NCBI GenBank assembly: GCA_020438845.1
Contig: JAGQTV010000043.1
Coordinates: 1-44,155, forward strand
Direction: 5' to 3'
From: Mycobacterium sp.
Lineage (GTDB): Bacteria; Actinomycetota; Actinomycetes; Mycobacteriales; Mycobacteriaceae
Length of the DNA stretch: 44,155 bases
Shown here: positions 37,841 through 44,155 of the stretch, in pieces
Numbering within the stretch: position 1 is the first letter of the stretch
Layout of the letters: every line of letters begins with the position of its first letter
Made by a program: the position numbers and the translations under genes
Notes under the pieces: generated by a model
Database searches by the model: none
What the model saw: the letters and a program-made list of their open reading frames with translations, nothing else
Told to the model about the DNA's origin: nothing

Positions 37841-38734
37841 CTAGCCAGTAGGACTCCAGCCATAGTTTGCGAAAGCGTCCGATGAGGTGTTCCAGCGGAA
37901 CGTATCGCCGAACCACAATGTGGTGGGCTTCTCATACGAGCGGCGATAAAACCCTTGTTTCCAATACATCCCTGGGTCGCCACAATAGCCAATCCGGCGA
38001 TCCTGGGCATCCACCAACAACGTACCGTCCCGCCAAACCTTGGCATACCCGTTTCCGGTGCAGCCGTAGCGCACCTCAATTACAAAATCATACCAACGGT
38101 TCTTTTCCAGCGAACCAAGGGCGAACCATTCACCCACCGAAACATCGAGCTGCTCTGAATCGTTCCAGCTCCCACCGCCATATAGGCGCATCTTCAGGTC
38201 TGCATTGTCACCGACGAGGTTGAGTTCCCACGGGGACTGCCCCCCGCACCGGCCAGTTTCTGGAGCACACCAAGGGCCGCCAGCCACATGAGTCTGCACG
38301 AAGTTATTCCAGTCGCCCTGCGGGCTTGCGAAATCGAAGCCAATCATCGTGCTCCACGACAGAACGATCGTCTGTCCGTCCACGAACCCGCTCAAACTGT
38401 TGTAGTTTGCGACCTCCGCACGCTCCCCCTGCGAACTCGATCCGAACACGTTGGTGTCACCCGGCTGGACCGTAACGCGCTGTACGACTCCTCGCTGTCC
38501 GATCGGATCCGCCAGATAGGTCACACGATTGGGCGACTTCGCCTGGACTTGCCAATAATTATAGTCTTCCGTGCCATCGTCCAGCGAGTTGTAATGGGTT
38601 CGCGTCAAAGGTGCAGAATCAGCCGCAGCCGATCCCGACGATCTCATCACGAAGCCAACAGCTAGGGACACCACAGCCACTACGAAAAGCTGACTCGCCT
38701 TGATCCTCCGCGAACCAGCGGCTACTTTCCGCAT
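37841..38734 (-). CDS. Secreted polysaccharide lyase-like beta-jelly-roll protein
   Basis: A 297-residue predicted exported protein. The N-terminus has a basic start, a helix at about 14-31 and a likely cut after SAAA. The mature domain shows lyase-fold signatures in order: ERAEV, FVQTHV (Q-x-H like) and YWKQGFYRRS, the Y-x-K-x-G-x-Y motif shared by alginate/glucuronan/heparin-lyase-type families. Four cysteines may form two disulphides. The substrate is unknown. The start is ATG at 38734, 1 base after the methyltransferase stop (TGACATG). Base composition differs from its neighbours: two sample lines (37921-37980 and 38041-38100) are 32/60 and 31/60 G+C against 39/60 at the start of the XPB gene, suggesting acquisition by transfer. 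Confidence 0.72.
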   Translation of the reverse strand: MRKVAAGSRRIKASQLFVVAVVSLAVGFVMRSSGSAAADSAPLTRTHYNSLDDGTEDYNYWQVQAKSPNRVTYLADPIGQRGVVQRVTVQPGDTNVFGSSSQGERAEVANYNSLSGFVDGQTIVLSWSTMIGFDFASPQGDWNNFVQTHVAGGPWCAPETGRCGGQSPWELNLVGDNADLKMRLYGGGSWNDSEQLDVSVGEWFALGSLEKNRWYDFVIEVRYGCTGNGYAKVWRDGTLLVDAQDRRIGYCGDPGMYWKQGFYRRSYEKPTTLWFGDTFRWNTSSDAFANYGWSPTG

Positions 38735-38735
38735 G

Positions 38736-39647
38736 TCAAGCCTTCGTCGCGAAGAAGATCGGTTCCGGGGAGAGCCCGAACCGCTCCACCGTCTCGATAG
38801 GGAAGACGTCGAGCACCGAGACGTGGCGCACCTGCAGACCGGGTGCGGCAAGTTTGTCGGCGAAGTCACGGCCGTAGCGCCGCACGTGCCCGCATTCCCG
38901 CGGATCCGGAGCGGGATATTCGCGAGTCTTCTCCGCACCCCAGTCCAGCGGCACCTGCAGGACGGCCGTACCGCCGGGTTTGAGCACCCGGTGAATCTCG
39001 GCGATCGCCGGGGCGTCGTGCGGCAGGTGCTCCAGTACGTGGAAGCAGATGAAGTAATCGATGCTGTCGCTTGCGTAGCTCATCGCGGTGATGTCGTTCT
39101 GCTCCATGGCGAACGCCAACAGGTCGAAGCTGACATAGTCCATGTCGGGCTGCGAGCGCATCAGCGCTTCGAACCCGGGCGAGGGCGCCACCTCGACCAC
39201 GCGCCGACCCCCGCCGAAGAGGTCCGTCTCGGCGAGCAGCAATGCCAGCAGGCTGCGGTGGCGGTCCAGGCTGAGGCACCCCGGGCAGACGGTGTCCTTC
39301 TCGTGATAGCCGACCCCGGTGTTGGGATAGAACTTGCGGCCCTGCCAGCCGCAGACGTTGCATTCGTGCCGATCGGTGCCGAGCAGGTCCAGAACCGCCA
39401 GCGCCGGCAATCGCACTCCGGTCTCCAGGCCCTGCGCGGCGAATTCGAAGTCACCGTCGCGTAGTGACTGCGCCGTGTGCAGCGCGGCGTAATAGCCCAG
39501 CCTGGCCCAGTTCTCCACCGGGTGGGCTTTGACGTACACCGGCGGTGTGACGGGGGCCGATCCGAGCGGGGTGGGGGCGTGGCGCTGCGGTTGCAGCCGA
39601 CGCTCACGAAGCTTCAGACGTACCCGTTCACGCAACGTCTCAGTCAT
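38736..39647 (-). CDS. SAM-dependent methyltransferase with internal zinc ribbon
   Basis: A 303-residue class I methyltransferase. An N-terminal 90-residue basic/helical region is followed by a zinc ribbon (Cys96, Cys99, Cys121, Cys124, then DRHR) and a Rossmann methyltransferase domain with a degenerate motif I VVEVAPSPGFE (150-160), CFHVLEHLPHD (201-211) and VLKPGG (221-226). Substrate unknown; enzymes of this type are common in glycan clusters. The start is ATG at 39647 with GGGAGGAA before it, inside the last 8 bases of the oxidoreductase gene, and its stop is one base from the lyase start, so the three genes are coupled. Confidence 0.85.
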   Translation of the reverse strand: MTETLRERVRLKLRERRLQPQRHAPTPLGSAPVTPPVYVKAHPVENWARLGYYAALHTAQSLRDGDFEFAAQGLETGVRLPALAVLDLLGTDRHECNVCGWQGRKFYPNTGVGYHEKDTVCPGCLSLDRHRSLLALLLAETDLFGGGRRVVEVAPSPGFEALMRSQPDMDYVSFDLLAFAMEQNDITAMSYASDSIDYFICFHVLEHLPHDAPAIAEIHRVLKPGGTAVLQVPLDWGAEKTREYPAPDPRECGHVRRYGRDFADKLAAPGLQVRHVSVLDVFPIETVERFGLSPEPIFFATKA

Positions 39648-40650
39648 TGTTTCCTCCCGTTCCCGCCAGCGCGGGAATCACCTCGCGCTCGAACAATTCG
39701 ATCCCGGAGCGATCGTAGGCAGCCTCCGGGAAGTAGAGGATCACATAGTCGCAGCCCAGGCCACGCAGCCTGGACAGGCTGTCGATCACCTGCTCGACGG
39801 TGCCGGTCGCATTTCCCGGCGCCTGGTTCATTGCCATCATCGCGTCTGCCGCGGCCTCACCGCACACCCCGGCCAAGCGGTCGCGGACCCGCTGCAGCCG
39901 CTCGGCGACGTCGGCCTCCGAGGAGCCGACGATGGCGTTGACATTGGCCGAACGCACGATCGTGCCGAATTCGGTGCCGACGGTGCGACAGTGTTCGGCC
40001 AGGATCGCCGACTTACGGGCGAACTCCTCAGGGTTGCCGGAGAAGTTGGTGTACTGAGCGTACTTGGCGGCGATCTTCAGGGTCACCTTCTCGCCGCCGC
40101 CGGCGATCCACAGCGGAATACCATTGGGCTGCAGGGGTTTCGGCGCGACGATCGCACCGTCCACCTGATAATGCTTTCCTTCGAAGCTAACCCGGCCGTC
40201 ACGCCAGGCGTCCCGCATGATCTGCACACCCTCATCGAGGCGGGCGAGCCGGACACCAGCGGACGGGAAGCCGTATCCATATGCACGCCACTCGTGTTCG
40301 TACCATCCGCCGCCGATGCCCATCTGGACGCGCCCGCCGGAGATGATGTCGGTAGTGGCCGCGACCTTGGCCAGGTAAGCCGGATTGCGGTAGCTCATCG
40401 CGGTGCACATCTGGCCGAGTTTGATGCGTGATGTGGTCGCCGCGTAGGCGGCCATCAGCGTCCAGGCCTCGTGAGTGGCCTCGTCGGTGGGCATCGGGAC
40501 GGTGTGGAAGTGGTCGTAGACCCAGAGGGAGTCCCACGGCCCGCGGTCGGCGTTCAGAGCCAGGTCGCGCATCACCGGCCAGTGGTTTTCGGGCGGGATT
40601 CCGACCAGATCCAGCCGCCAGCCCTGAGGGATGAAGAGTCCGAAGTGCAC
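39640..40650 (-). CDS. Luciferase-like (LLM) F420- or flavin-dependent oxidoreductase
   Basis: A 336-residue TIM-barrel oxidoreductase of the luciferase-like family, most mycobacterial members of which use coenzyme F420. The start FGLFIPQGWRLDL, WDSLWVYDHFHTVP, IKLGQMCTAMSYRNPAYLAK, GGRVQMGIGGGWYEHEWRAYGY and ALKPL-like APKPLQPNGIPLWIAGGGE are all family positions. The substrate and the choice of F420 versus FMN are unknown. The start is GTG at 40650. It is the first gene of the coupled minus-strand unit with the methyltransferase and lyase, and divergent from the exonuclease-family gene. Confidence 0.88.
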   Translation of the reverse strand: MHFGLFIPQGWRLDLVGIPPENHWPVMRDLALNADRGPWDSLWVYDHFHTVPMPTDEATHEAWTLMAAYAATTSRIKLGQMCTAMSYRNPAYLAKVAATTDIISGGRVQMGIGGGWYEHEWRAYGYGFPSAGVRLARLDEGVQIMRDAWRDGRVSFEGKHYQVDGAIVAPKPLQPNGIPLWIAGGGEKVTLKIAAKYAQYTNFSGNPEEFARKSAILAEHCRTVGTEFGTIVRSANVNAIVGSSEADVAERLQRVRDRLAGVCGEAAADAMMAMNQAPGNATGTVEQVIDSLSRLRGLGCDYVILYFPEAAYDRSGIELFEREVIPALAGTGGNND

Positions 40651-40723
40651 GAAATCGACTCTACGGGGCCATTAAGGTCTGACCATCATCGGTTTCCTCG
40701 CCTGCACGCTGGCACTGGTCGGG

Positions 40724-41569
40724 TTGGTGGCCCGCCAGATCGAGATCACCAACCACACCACGCTGATTCTGGCTTTGCTCTCGCCATATCTCATGCTCGC
40801 CGTCCCTGCAGCAGGCATCGTCTATCTCCTGCGGCGACGTTGGCTGCCGGCCACCGGCATCTTCGTCATCGCGGTCATACTGTTGCCACCCCGCACAGCA
40901 CCGATTTCGGCTGCAGCGACCATCCGGGTGATGTCGACCAACATCCTGCAGGGTCGCGCAGACGCTCACGCCGTGGTCGACCTAGCCCGGAGGAACGCCG
41001 ATGTGGTCGCGGTGCAGGAGCTAACGCCCGATGCGCTGAAGCGACTATCCGCCAGCGGTGTGGACGCAGCGTTCCCGTACCGGATCGTCAAGCCCCTTGA
41101 CGGCGGCTCCGGGGCCGGCCTGTGGAGCCGCCACCCCTTGCGGGCGACCGGTGACCCCACCTCCGAAGCGGTTCCCATCATCGCCACGCTTGAGATCCCC
41201 GGGACAGCCATGCCCACCACCGTCGCGAACGTCCACCTCTCGGCCCCCTGGCCGTGGACCATCGAGTGGTGGCGCGCCGATACGGTGCAGATGATTGCCA
41301 CGCTGAAAGACCTGGGGACGCCGTCGGTGGTGGCCGGCGATTTCAACAGCACCTGGGACATGGCCCCATTCCGGCGTCTTCTGGACCTGGGCTACCGCGA
41401 CGCCGCCGGGCCGTTCGCAGCGACCTACCCCGCCGACTCCCGGATTCCGCCGCTGCTGGCCATCGACCACATCTTGACCCGCGGCTGTTCGGGATGGCAG
41501 TCGTGGACTGCGACGGTGCCCGGCACCGACCACCGGGCCCCGCTGGCGACGGTGGAGTTGCCCGGATGA
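40724..41569 (+). CDS. Endonuclease/exonuclease/phosphatase-family membrane protein
   Basis: EEP-fold metal-dependent hydrolase with N-terminal membrane helices, 281 residues from the first standard start (GTG at 40724). Catalytic segments in order are MSTNILQGRAD, VVAVQELTPDAL, VANVHLSAPWPW, VVAGDFNSTWD, AIDHILTR and GTDHRAPLATVEL, giving the Asn, Glu, His, Asp-Asn and terminal Asp-His set. The target (DNA, phospholipid or inositol phosphate) is unknown. The frame continues upstream to 40676 and encodes a further hydrophobic stretch (TIIGFLACTLALVGLV), so a first membrane helix may start from a non-standard codon (CTG at 40679); TAAGGT at 40673-40678 looks like a -10 abutting it. Confidence 0.85.
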   Translation: MVARQIEITNHTTLILALLSPYLMLAVPAAGIVYLLRRRWLPATGIFVIAVILLPPRTAPISAAATIRVMSTNILQGRADAHAVVDLARRNADVVAVQELTPDALKRLSASGVDAAFPYRIVKPLDGGSGAGLWSRHPLRATGDPTSEAVPIIATLEIPGTAMPTTVANVHLSAPWPWTIEWWRADTVQMIATLKDLGTPSVVAGDFNSTWDMAPFRRLLDLGYRDAAGPFAATYPADSRIPPLLAIDHILTRGCSGWQSWTATVPGTDHRAPLATVELPG

Positions 41570-41579
41570 GGTGGCGGAA

Positions 41580-41608
41580 GATCCCAGCCCATGGTTAGGC
41601 CTGGGATC
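41580..41608. terminator. Hairpin between the EEP gene and dapC
   Basis: GATCCCAG (41580-41587) pairs perfectly with CTGGGATC (41601-41608) around a 13-base loop, 10 bases after the EEP stop. There is no U-tract. It could end the upstream transcript or act as an operator, because it lies just before the dapC -10. Confidence 0.45.
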
Positions 41609-41610
41609 GC

Positions 41611-41616
41611 TAGGCT
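41611..41616 (+). promoter_or_regulatory. Candidate -10 box of dapC (leaderless)
   Basis: TAGGCT fits TANNNT and ends 8 bases before the GTG start of dapC, with no ribosome-binding sequence between, as expected for a leaderless mRNA. Confidence 0.4.
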
Positions 41617-41624
41617 CAGACCTC

Positions 41625-42794
41625 GTGACGGTTGAACGCCTGCGGCCCTTCTCGGTGAATGTCTTCGCCAAGATGTCGGCACTGGCCGCCCAGCTGGGTG
41701 CGGTCAACCTCGGGCAAGGCTTTCCCGACGAGGATGGCCCGCCGCCGATGCTGGAGGCCGCCCGGCAGGCAATCGCCGACGGGATCAACCAATATCCCCC
41801 GGGCCTCGGTATCGCCGAACTCCGCGCAGCAGTGGCCGCCCAGCGGTCACGCCGCTACGGCCAGGAATTCGATCCCGAAACCCAGTTACTCGTCACCGTC
41901 GGCGCCTCCGAAGCCATCGCCGCCGCGGTGCTCGGTCTGGTGGAACCCGGTTCCGAGGTGATCCTGCTCGAACCCTATTTCGACACCTACGCCCCGGTGA
42001 TCGCCATGGCTGGGGCGCGACGCGTCGCGGTGCCATTGGTGCGCGACGGGCGCGGCTTCGCCCTCGACATCGACGCCGTACGCGCCGCGATCACGCCCCG
42101 CACGAGAGCAATCATCGTCAACTCCCCGCACAACCCGACCGGCATGGTGCTCACCGACGACGAATTGAGCGCCCTTGCCGCCGTCGCGGTGGAAACTGAC
42201 CTGCTGGTGATCTCTGACGAGGTCTACGAACGGCTCACCTTCGACGGCAGGGAACACCGGCCCATCGCCACCTACCCCGGGATGGCCGAGCGGACGGTGA
42301 CGATCTCCAGTGCGGCGAAGATGTTCAACTGCACGGGCTGGAAGATCGGCTGGGCCTGCGGCGCATCCAAACTGGTCGAAGGGGTTCGAACCGCCAAGCA
42401 GTACATGAGTTACGTCGCCGGCGCACCGTTCCAGCCTGCGGTGGCCTACGCCCTCAACAACGAGGACGTCTGGGTGGACTCCTTACGGGATTCCCTGCAG
42501 GCCAAGCGCGACCGATTGGCCTTGGCGTTGACCGATCTCGGTTTCGAACTGCACGACAGCGCCGGAACCTACTTCCTCTGCGCCGACCCACGCCCACTTG
42601 GATTCAGCGACAGCACCGCGTTCTGCGAGGAGCTGCCCTACCGGGTCGGGGTCGCGGCGATCCCGATGTCGGCGTTCTGCGACCCTGGTCGGTCATCTGA
42701 GGAGTGGAATCACCTCGTACGGTTCGCGTTCTGCAAGCGGGACAAAACCCTCGACGAGGCGATCTGCCGGTTGGCAAGCCTGCGCCGAGATTGA
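41625..42794 (+). CDS. dapC: N-succinyldiaminopimelate aminotransferase DapC
   Basis: Class I PLP aminotransferase of 389 residues in the lysine/diaminopimelate pathway. It opens VTVERLRPFSVNVFAKMSAL and matches remembered M. tuberculosis DapC throughout. PLP Lys232 lies in SSAAKMFNCTGWKIGW, Asn170 in SPHNPTG, and the substrate Arg is near LVRFAFCKRD. GTG at 41625 was chosen over upstream codons in the frame because it equals the family start. A hairpin (42812-42847) follows its stop. In M. tuberculosis dapC is next to fadA; here the EEP gene precedes it. Confidence 0.95.
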   Translation: MTVERLRPFSVNVFAKMSALAAQLGAVNLGQGFPDEDGPPPMLEAARQAIADGINQYPPGLGIAELRAAVAAQRSRRYGQEFDPETQLLVTVGASEAIAAAVLGLVEPGSEVILLEPYFDTYAPVIAMAGARRVAVPLVRDGRGFALDIDAVRAAITPRTRAIIVNSPHNPTGMVLTDDELSALAAVAVETDLLVISDEVYERLTFDGREHRPIATYPGMAERTVTISSAAKMFNCTGWKIGWACGASKLVEGVRTAKQYMSYVAGAPFQPAVAYALNNEDVWVDSLRDSLQAKRDRLALALTDLGFELHDSAGTYFLCADPRPLGFSDSTAFCEELPYRVGVAAIPMSAFCDPGRSSEEWNHLVRFAFCKRDKTLDEAICRLASLRRD

Positions 42795-42811
42795 CTTTTT
42801 GCCCAGTTTCA

Positions 42812-42847
42812 CTCGCCCAATCCGGCCCGTTTGTCGGATTGGGCGAG
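42812..42847. terminator. Perfect 12-bp stem hairpin between dapC and SRPBCC gene
   Basis: CTCGCCCAATCC (42812-42823) and GGATTGGGCGAG (42836-42847) pair without mismatch around a 12-base loop, between the convergent stops of dapC and the SRPBCC gene. No U-run follows on either strand. A bidirectional terminator is the natural reading. Confidence 0.65.
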
Positions 42848-42854
42848 AAGGACG

Positions 42855-43295
42855 TCAGCCCTTCCTGACCTTCAGCACCTGCTTGCGCAGGCCCTCTGTG
42901 GCCGTCTCCATCGCACCTTTCAGCGTGCGCTTGATGATGAAGCCGGGCAACGGCACCGAGGGGTCGACAGTCAGTTCGAAGTGAACCTTGATTTTGTCGC
43001 CGACCGGGGTCAGGGTGTACTTGGCCAGCTGCGAGCGCACCTGGCTGGCCTTGACGACCTTCCAGCTGACGGTGTTCTCACCCCAGGTGTACTCAACGGT
43101 CTGCTCATCAGTCAGACCCGCGGCCTTGACCTTCGCCTTTACGGTCTTGGGTCGGCCGTCTTCATAGGTGTCAACCACCTGAACGCTCTCGTATTGCGGG
43201 GACCACGACGGAGCGGTCTCAACGTCAGTGATGACGGCGAGCACCTCTGCCGGTGTCGCTTCGATGACCACTTCCCGGGAATCGTTGACTGCCAT
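42855..43295 (-). CDS. SRPBCC (START-like) family protein, Rv0857/Rv0856 type
   Basis: A 146-residue ligand-binding-fold protein of unknown function, recognised by DSREVVIEATPAEVLAVITDVETAPSWSPQYESVQVV, VEYTWGENTVSWKVV and a C-terminal helix IIKRTLKGAMETATEGLRKQVLKV. The same place next to dapC is held by SRPBCC genes in M. tuberculosis. ATG at 43295. It follows vapC on the same strand after 39 bases. Confidence 0.88.
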   Translation of the reverse strand: MAVNDSREVVIEATPAEVLAVITDVETAPSWSPQYESVQVVDTYEDGRPKTVKAKVKAAGLTDEQTVEYTWGENTVSWKVVKASQVRSQLAKYTLTPVGDKIKVHFELTVDPSVPLPGFIIKRTLKGAMETATEGLRKQVLKVRKG

Positions 43296-43334
43296 GGACG
43301 TGACAGTAGCGCGGATCCTGGGCGCAACGCGCCG

Positions 43335-43739
43335 CTACCTACCCACAAGCTCAATCGAGCATCGAACGCCGGGGGCACGCGACAATCGGGTGTCCGCCGT
43401 CATCAGAACACTCCCGAGCGCTTCGGCCAGAGCGATGTAGGCGGCGTCGTAGGCCGTCACGGTCTGACGTAACTCCCAACAGCGCTGCAGGAGCGGCCGG
43501 TGCGGCGCTCGGCGCATCGGGAGCGCGGCAAGATCCGAAATCGCCAGTTCACCGCGATGGACAGCCACATGCCCGAATTGCACCTGGCGGCGCAACACCG
43601 ACATCACCTCGAGGTCGATCAGCTCTGGAGCTGCGAGCGTCTCGCCGGCCAGAGCAGCCCGAGCGGCTTCGCCATCCGGTCCGTCGTCGCCGAGCGCGAC
43701 AACAAGAACGCTGGCGTCAACGACGATCACGGTCACCAC
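43335..43739 (-). CDS. vapC: VapC toxin, PIN-domain ribonuclease
   Basis: A 134-residue PIN-domain RNase toxin. The acidic active-site set is visible: Asp8 in IVVDAS, Glu in DLEVMSVLRR, Asp in AYDAAYIALAE and Asp in LMTADTRLS. Start codon GTG at 43739 (alternatives GTG 43736 and 43730). It overlaps the 3' end of vapB by 23 bases, so antitoxin and toxin are coupled. RNA target unknown. Confidence 0.9.
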   Translation of the reverse strand: MVTVIVVDASVLVVALGDDGPDGEAARAALAGETLAAPELIDLEVMSVLRRQVQFGHVAVHRGELAISDLAALPMRRAPHRPLLQRCWELRQTVTAYDAAYIALAEALGSVLMTADTRLSRAPGVRCSIELVGR

Positions 43740-43947
43740 GCACCGCGTCTACCGCGGCCGCAAACGACACGGAGCCGGCAGACCGGCTTCCGGCGCGCTC
43801 AAGCACCTCGTCCAAGGTCGGCATCGCGGCCTCTTCGATCAACCTGCTTCGCAGGTATTCCTGCAATGACTGATGGGCGCGCGCCGCACGTTGCCGCAGA
43901 ACCGCGTGTGTTTCTTCTGGGACATCTTTGATCTGCACACTCGTCAT
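43717..43947 (-). CDS. vapB: VapB antitoxin
   Basis: A 76-residue antitoxin of the FitA-like/ribbon-helix-helix type: MTSVQIKDVPEETHAVLRQRAARAHQSLQEYLRSRLIEEA forms the DNA-binding part, and the remainder (LDEVLERAGSRSAGSVSFAAAVDAVRGDRD) should bind and block VapC. The ATG at 43947 (MTSVQIK) is the family start; the upstream frame crosses the repeated GGCGCC operator and is not used. Repeats just upstream are likely its binding site. Confidence 0.9.
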   Translation of the reverse strand: MTSVQIKDVPEETHAVLRQRAARAHQSLQEYLRSRLIEEAAMPTLDEVLERAGSRSAGSVSFAAAVDAVRGDRDRR

Positions 43948-43948
43948 A

Positions 43949-43975
43949 GCGCCATTTTGGCGCCATTGGCGCCAC
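43949..43975. promoter_or_regulatory. Repeated TGGCGCCA palindromes, vapBC operator
   Basis: TGGCGCCA, a perfect 8-bp palindrome, occurs at 43958-43965 and 43967-43974, with a third half-site AGCGCCAT at 43949-43956. It starts two bases upstream of the vapB ATG, so antitoxin binding would block the promoter and start. Confidence 0.6.
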
Positions 43976-44103
43976 AATGCAATCGCTGAATCCCGGCCGG
44001 GCTATTTGGGCGCGCTTTTCGTCGCCCAGTGGCTGTTGCGTTTTTTCCAGGGGCGTTAGACGACCGGCTGTTCTTGATGACGTGGGTTGGTTCGGTGGCC
44101 GGC

Positions 44104-44155
44104 CTATCCGGTGGTGGCATGGTGCAGTCGGGTCAGGTTCAGGGCTGCGGCGGCG
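44104..44155 (-). mobile_element. Probable transposase C-terminus at right edge (partial)
   Basis: Sixteen codons before a TAG (44104-44106) read AAAALNLTRLHHATTG. The segment AAALNLTRL followed by a short tail resembles the C-terminal end of DDE transposases of IS1182/IS5-like families in actinobacteria. The gene runs past the window edge, so the family is not certain. The 126 bases between this stop and the vapB region hold nothing else I can name; they may include the IS end. Confidence 0.4.

Noticed and set aside
41580-41608. Classical intrinsic terminator with U-tract
   Set aside because: The stem is perfect, but no U-run follows, so only a hairpin of uncertain role is claimed.

Overview
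The window is high-G+C DNA from a mycobacterium (Mycobacteriaceae). The evidence is the gene content and order: ctpE, echA6, prrA, arfA-arfB-arfC, gltA2, pdxH, citA, fprB, serC, sepH, cspB, the moaA2-moaD2-rpfA-moaE2-mog-moaC2 block, the XPB helicase pair and dapC. These are the genes of the Mycobacterium tuberculosis Rv0857-Rv0908 neighbourhood in largely the same order. Several differences show it is not the M. tuberculosis complex: no prrB after prrA, no accD3, no fadB/fadA beside ercc3, a three-domain ArfC, and an inserted polysaccharide lyase.

Layout. 1-6512 (minus) is a tight five-gene run: phosphoribosyltransferase, echA6, metallo-beta-lactamase-fold enzyme, serine beta-lactamase-like lipoprotein and the P-type ATPase ctpE (cut by the left edge). 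6668-7372 is prrA, diverging from it and lacking its kinase. 7452-10527 (minus) holds a small secreted Cys-rich protein, arfA-arfB-arfC and an FKBP isomerase. 10560-14015 has an FAD oxidoreductase, then a MarR regulator and a DHA2 MFS exporter with a clear operator. 14039-18566 is central metabolism: gltA2, an MFS gene, pdxH and citA. 18563-21241 pairs the ferredoxin-fused reductase fprB with an AurF-like diiron oxygenase, diverging from serC across two palindromes. 22593-28850 is conserved actinobacterial housekeeping: sepH, small membrane proteins, a TrmH-type methyltransferase with a triplicated 3' end, SRPBCC, DUF3027, MFS, DUF2771 and cspB. 28956-33845 is the molybdopterin block surrounding rpfA, whose leader carries a CRP-like site and a c-di-AMP (ydaO-type) riboswitch. 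33909-37827 is the helicase-related protein plus XPB. 37841-40650 is a lineage-variable three-gene unit (F420/flavin oxidoreductase, zinc-ribbon methyltransferase, secreted polysaccharide lyase). 40724-42794 is an exonuclease/endonuclease/phosphatase-family membrane protein and dapC. 42855-44155 ends with an SRPBCC protein, a vapBC toxin-antitoxin pair and the probable tail of a transposase.

Functional themes: envelope and dormancy exit (ArfABC, RpfA, SepH, possibly the lyase), cofactor synthesis (PLP, molybdopterin), TCA entry (two citrate synthases), amino-acid synthesis (SerC, DapC) and redox chemistry (FprB plus diiron oxygenase). Many starts are GTG, several genes overlap as ATGA/GTGA, and several genes have a TANNNT -10-like box 6-8 bases before the start codon, suggesting leaderless mRNAs. 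No tRNA, rRNA or CRISPR array was seen. The only intergenic stretch over 300 bases is 30711-31079, explained by the rpfA leader.

The least explained items are the orphan PrrA, the triple-domain ArfC, the coupled oxidoreductase/methyltransferase/lyase cassette, the FprB-diiron oxygenase pair and the paired dyads at 21286-21319.
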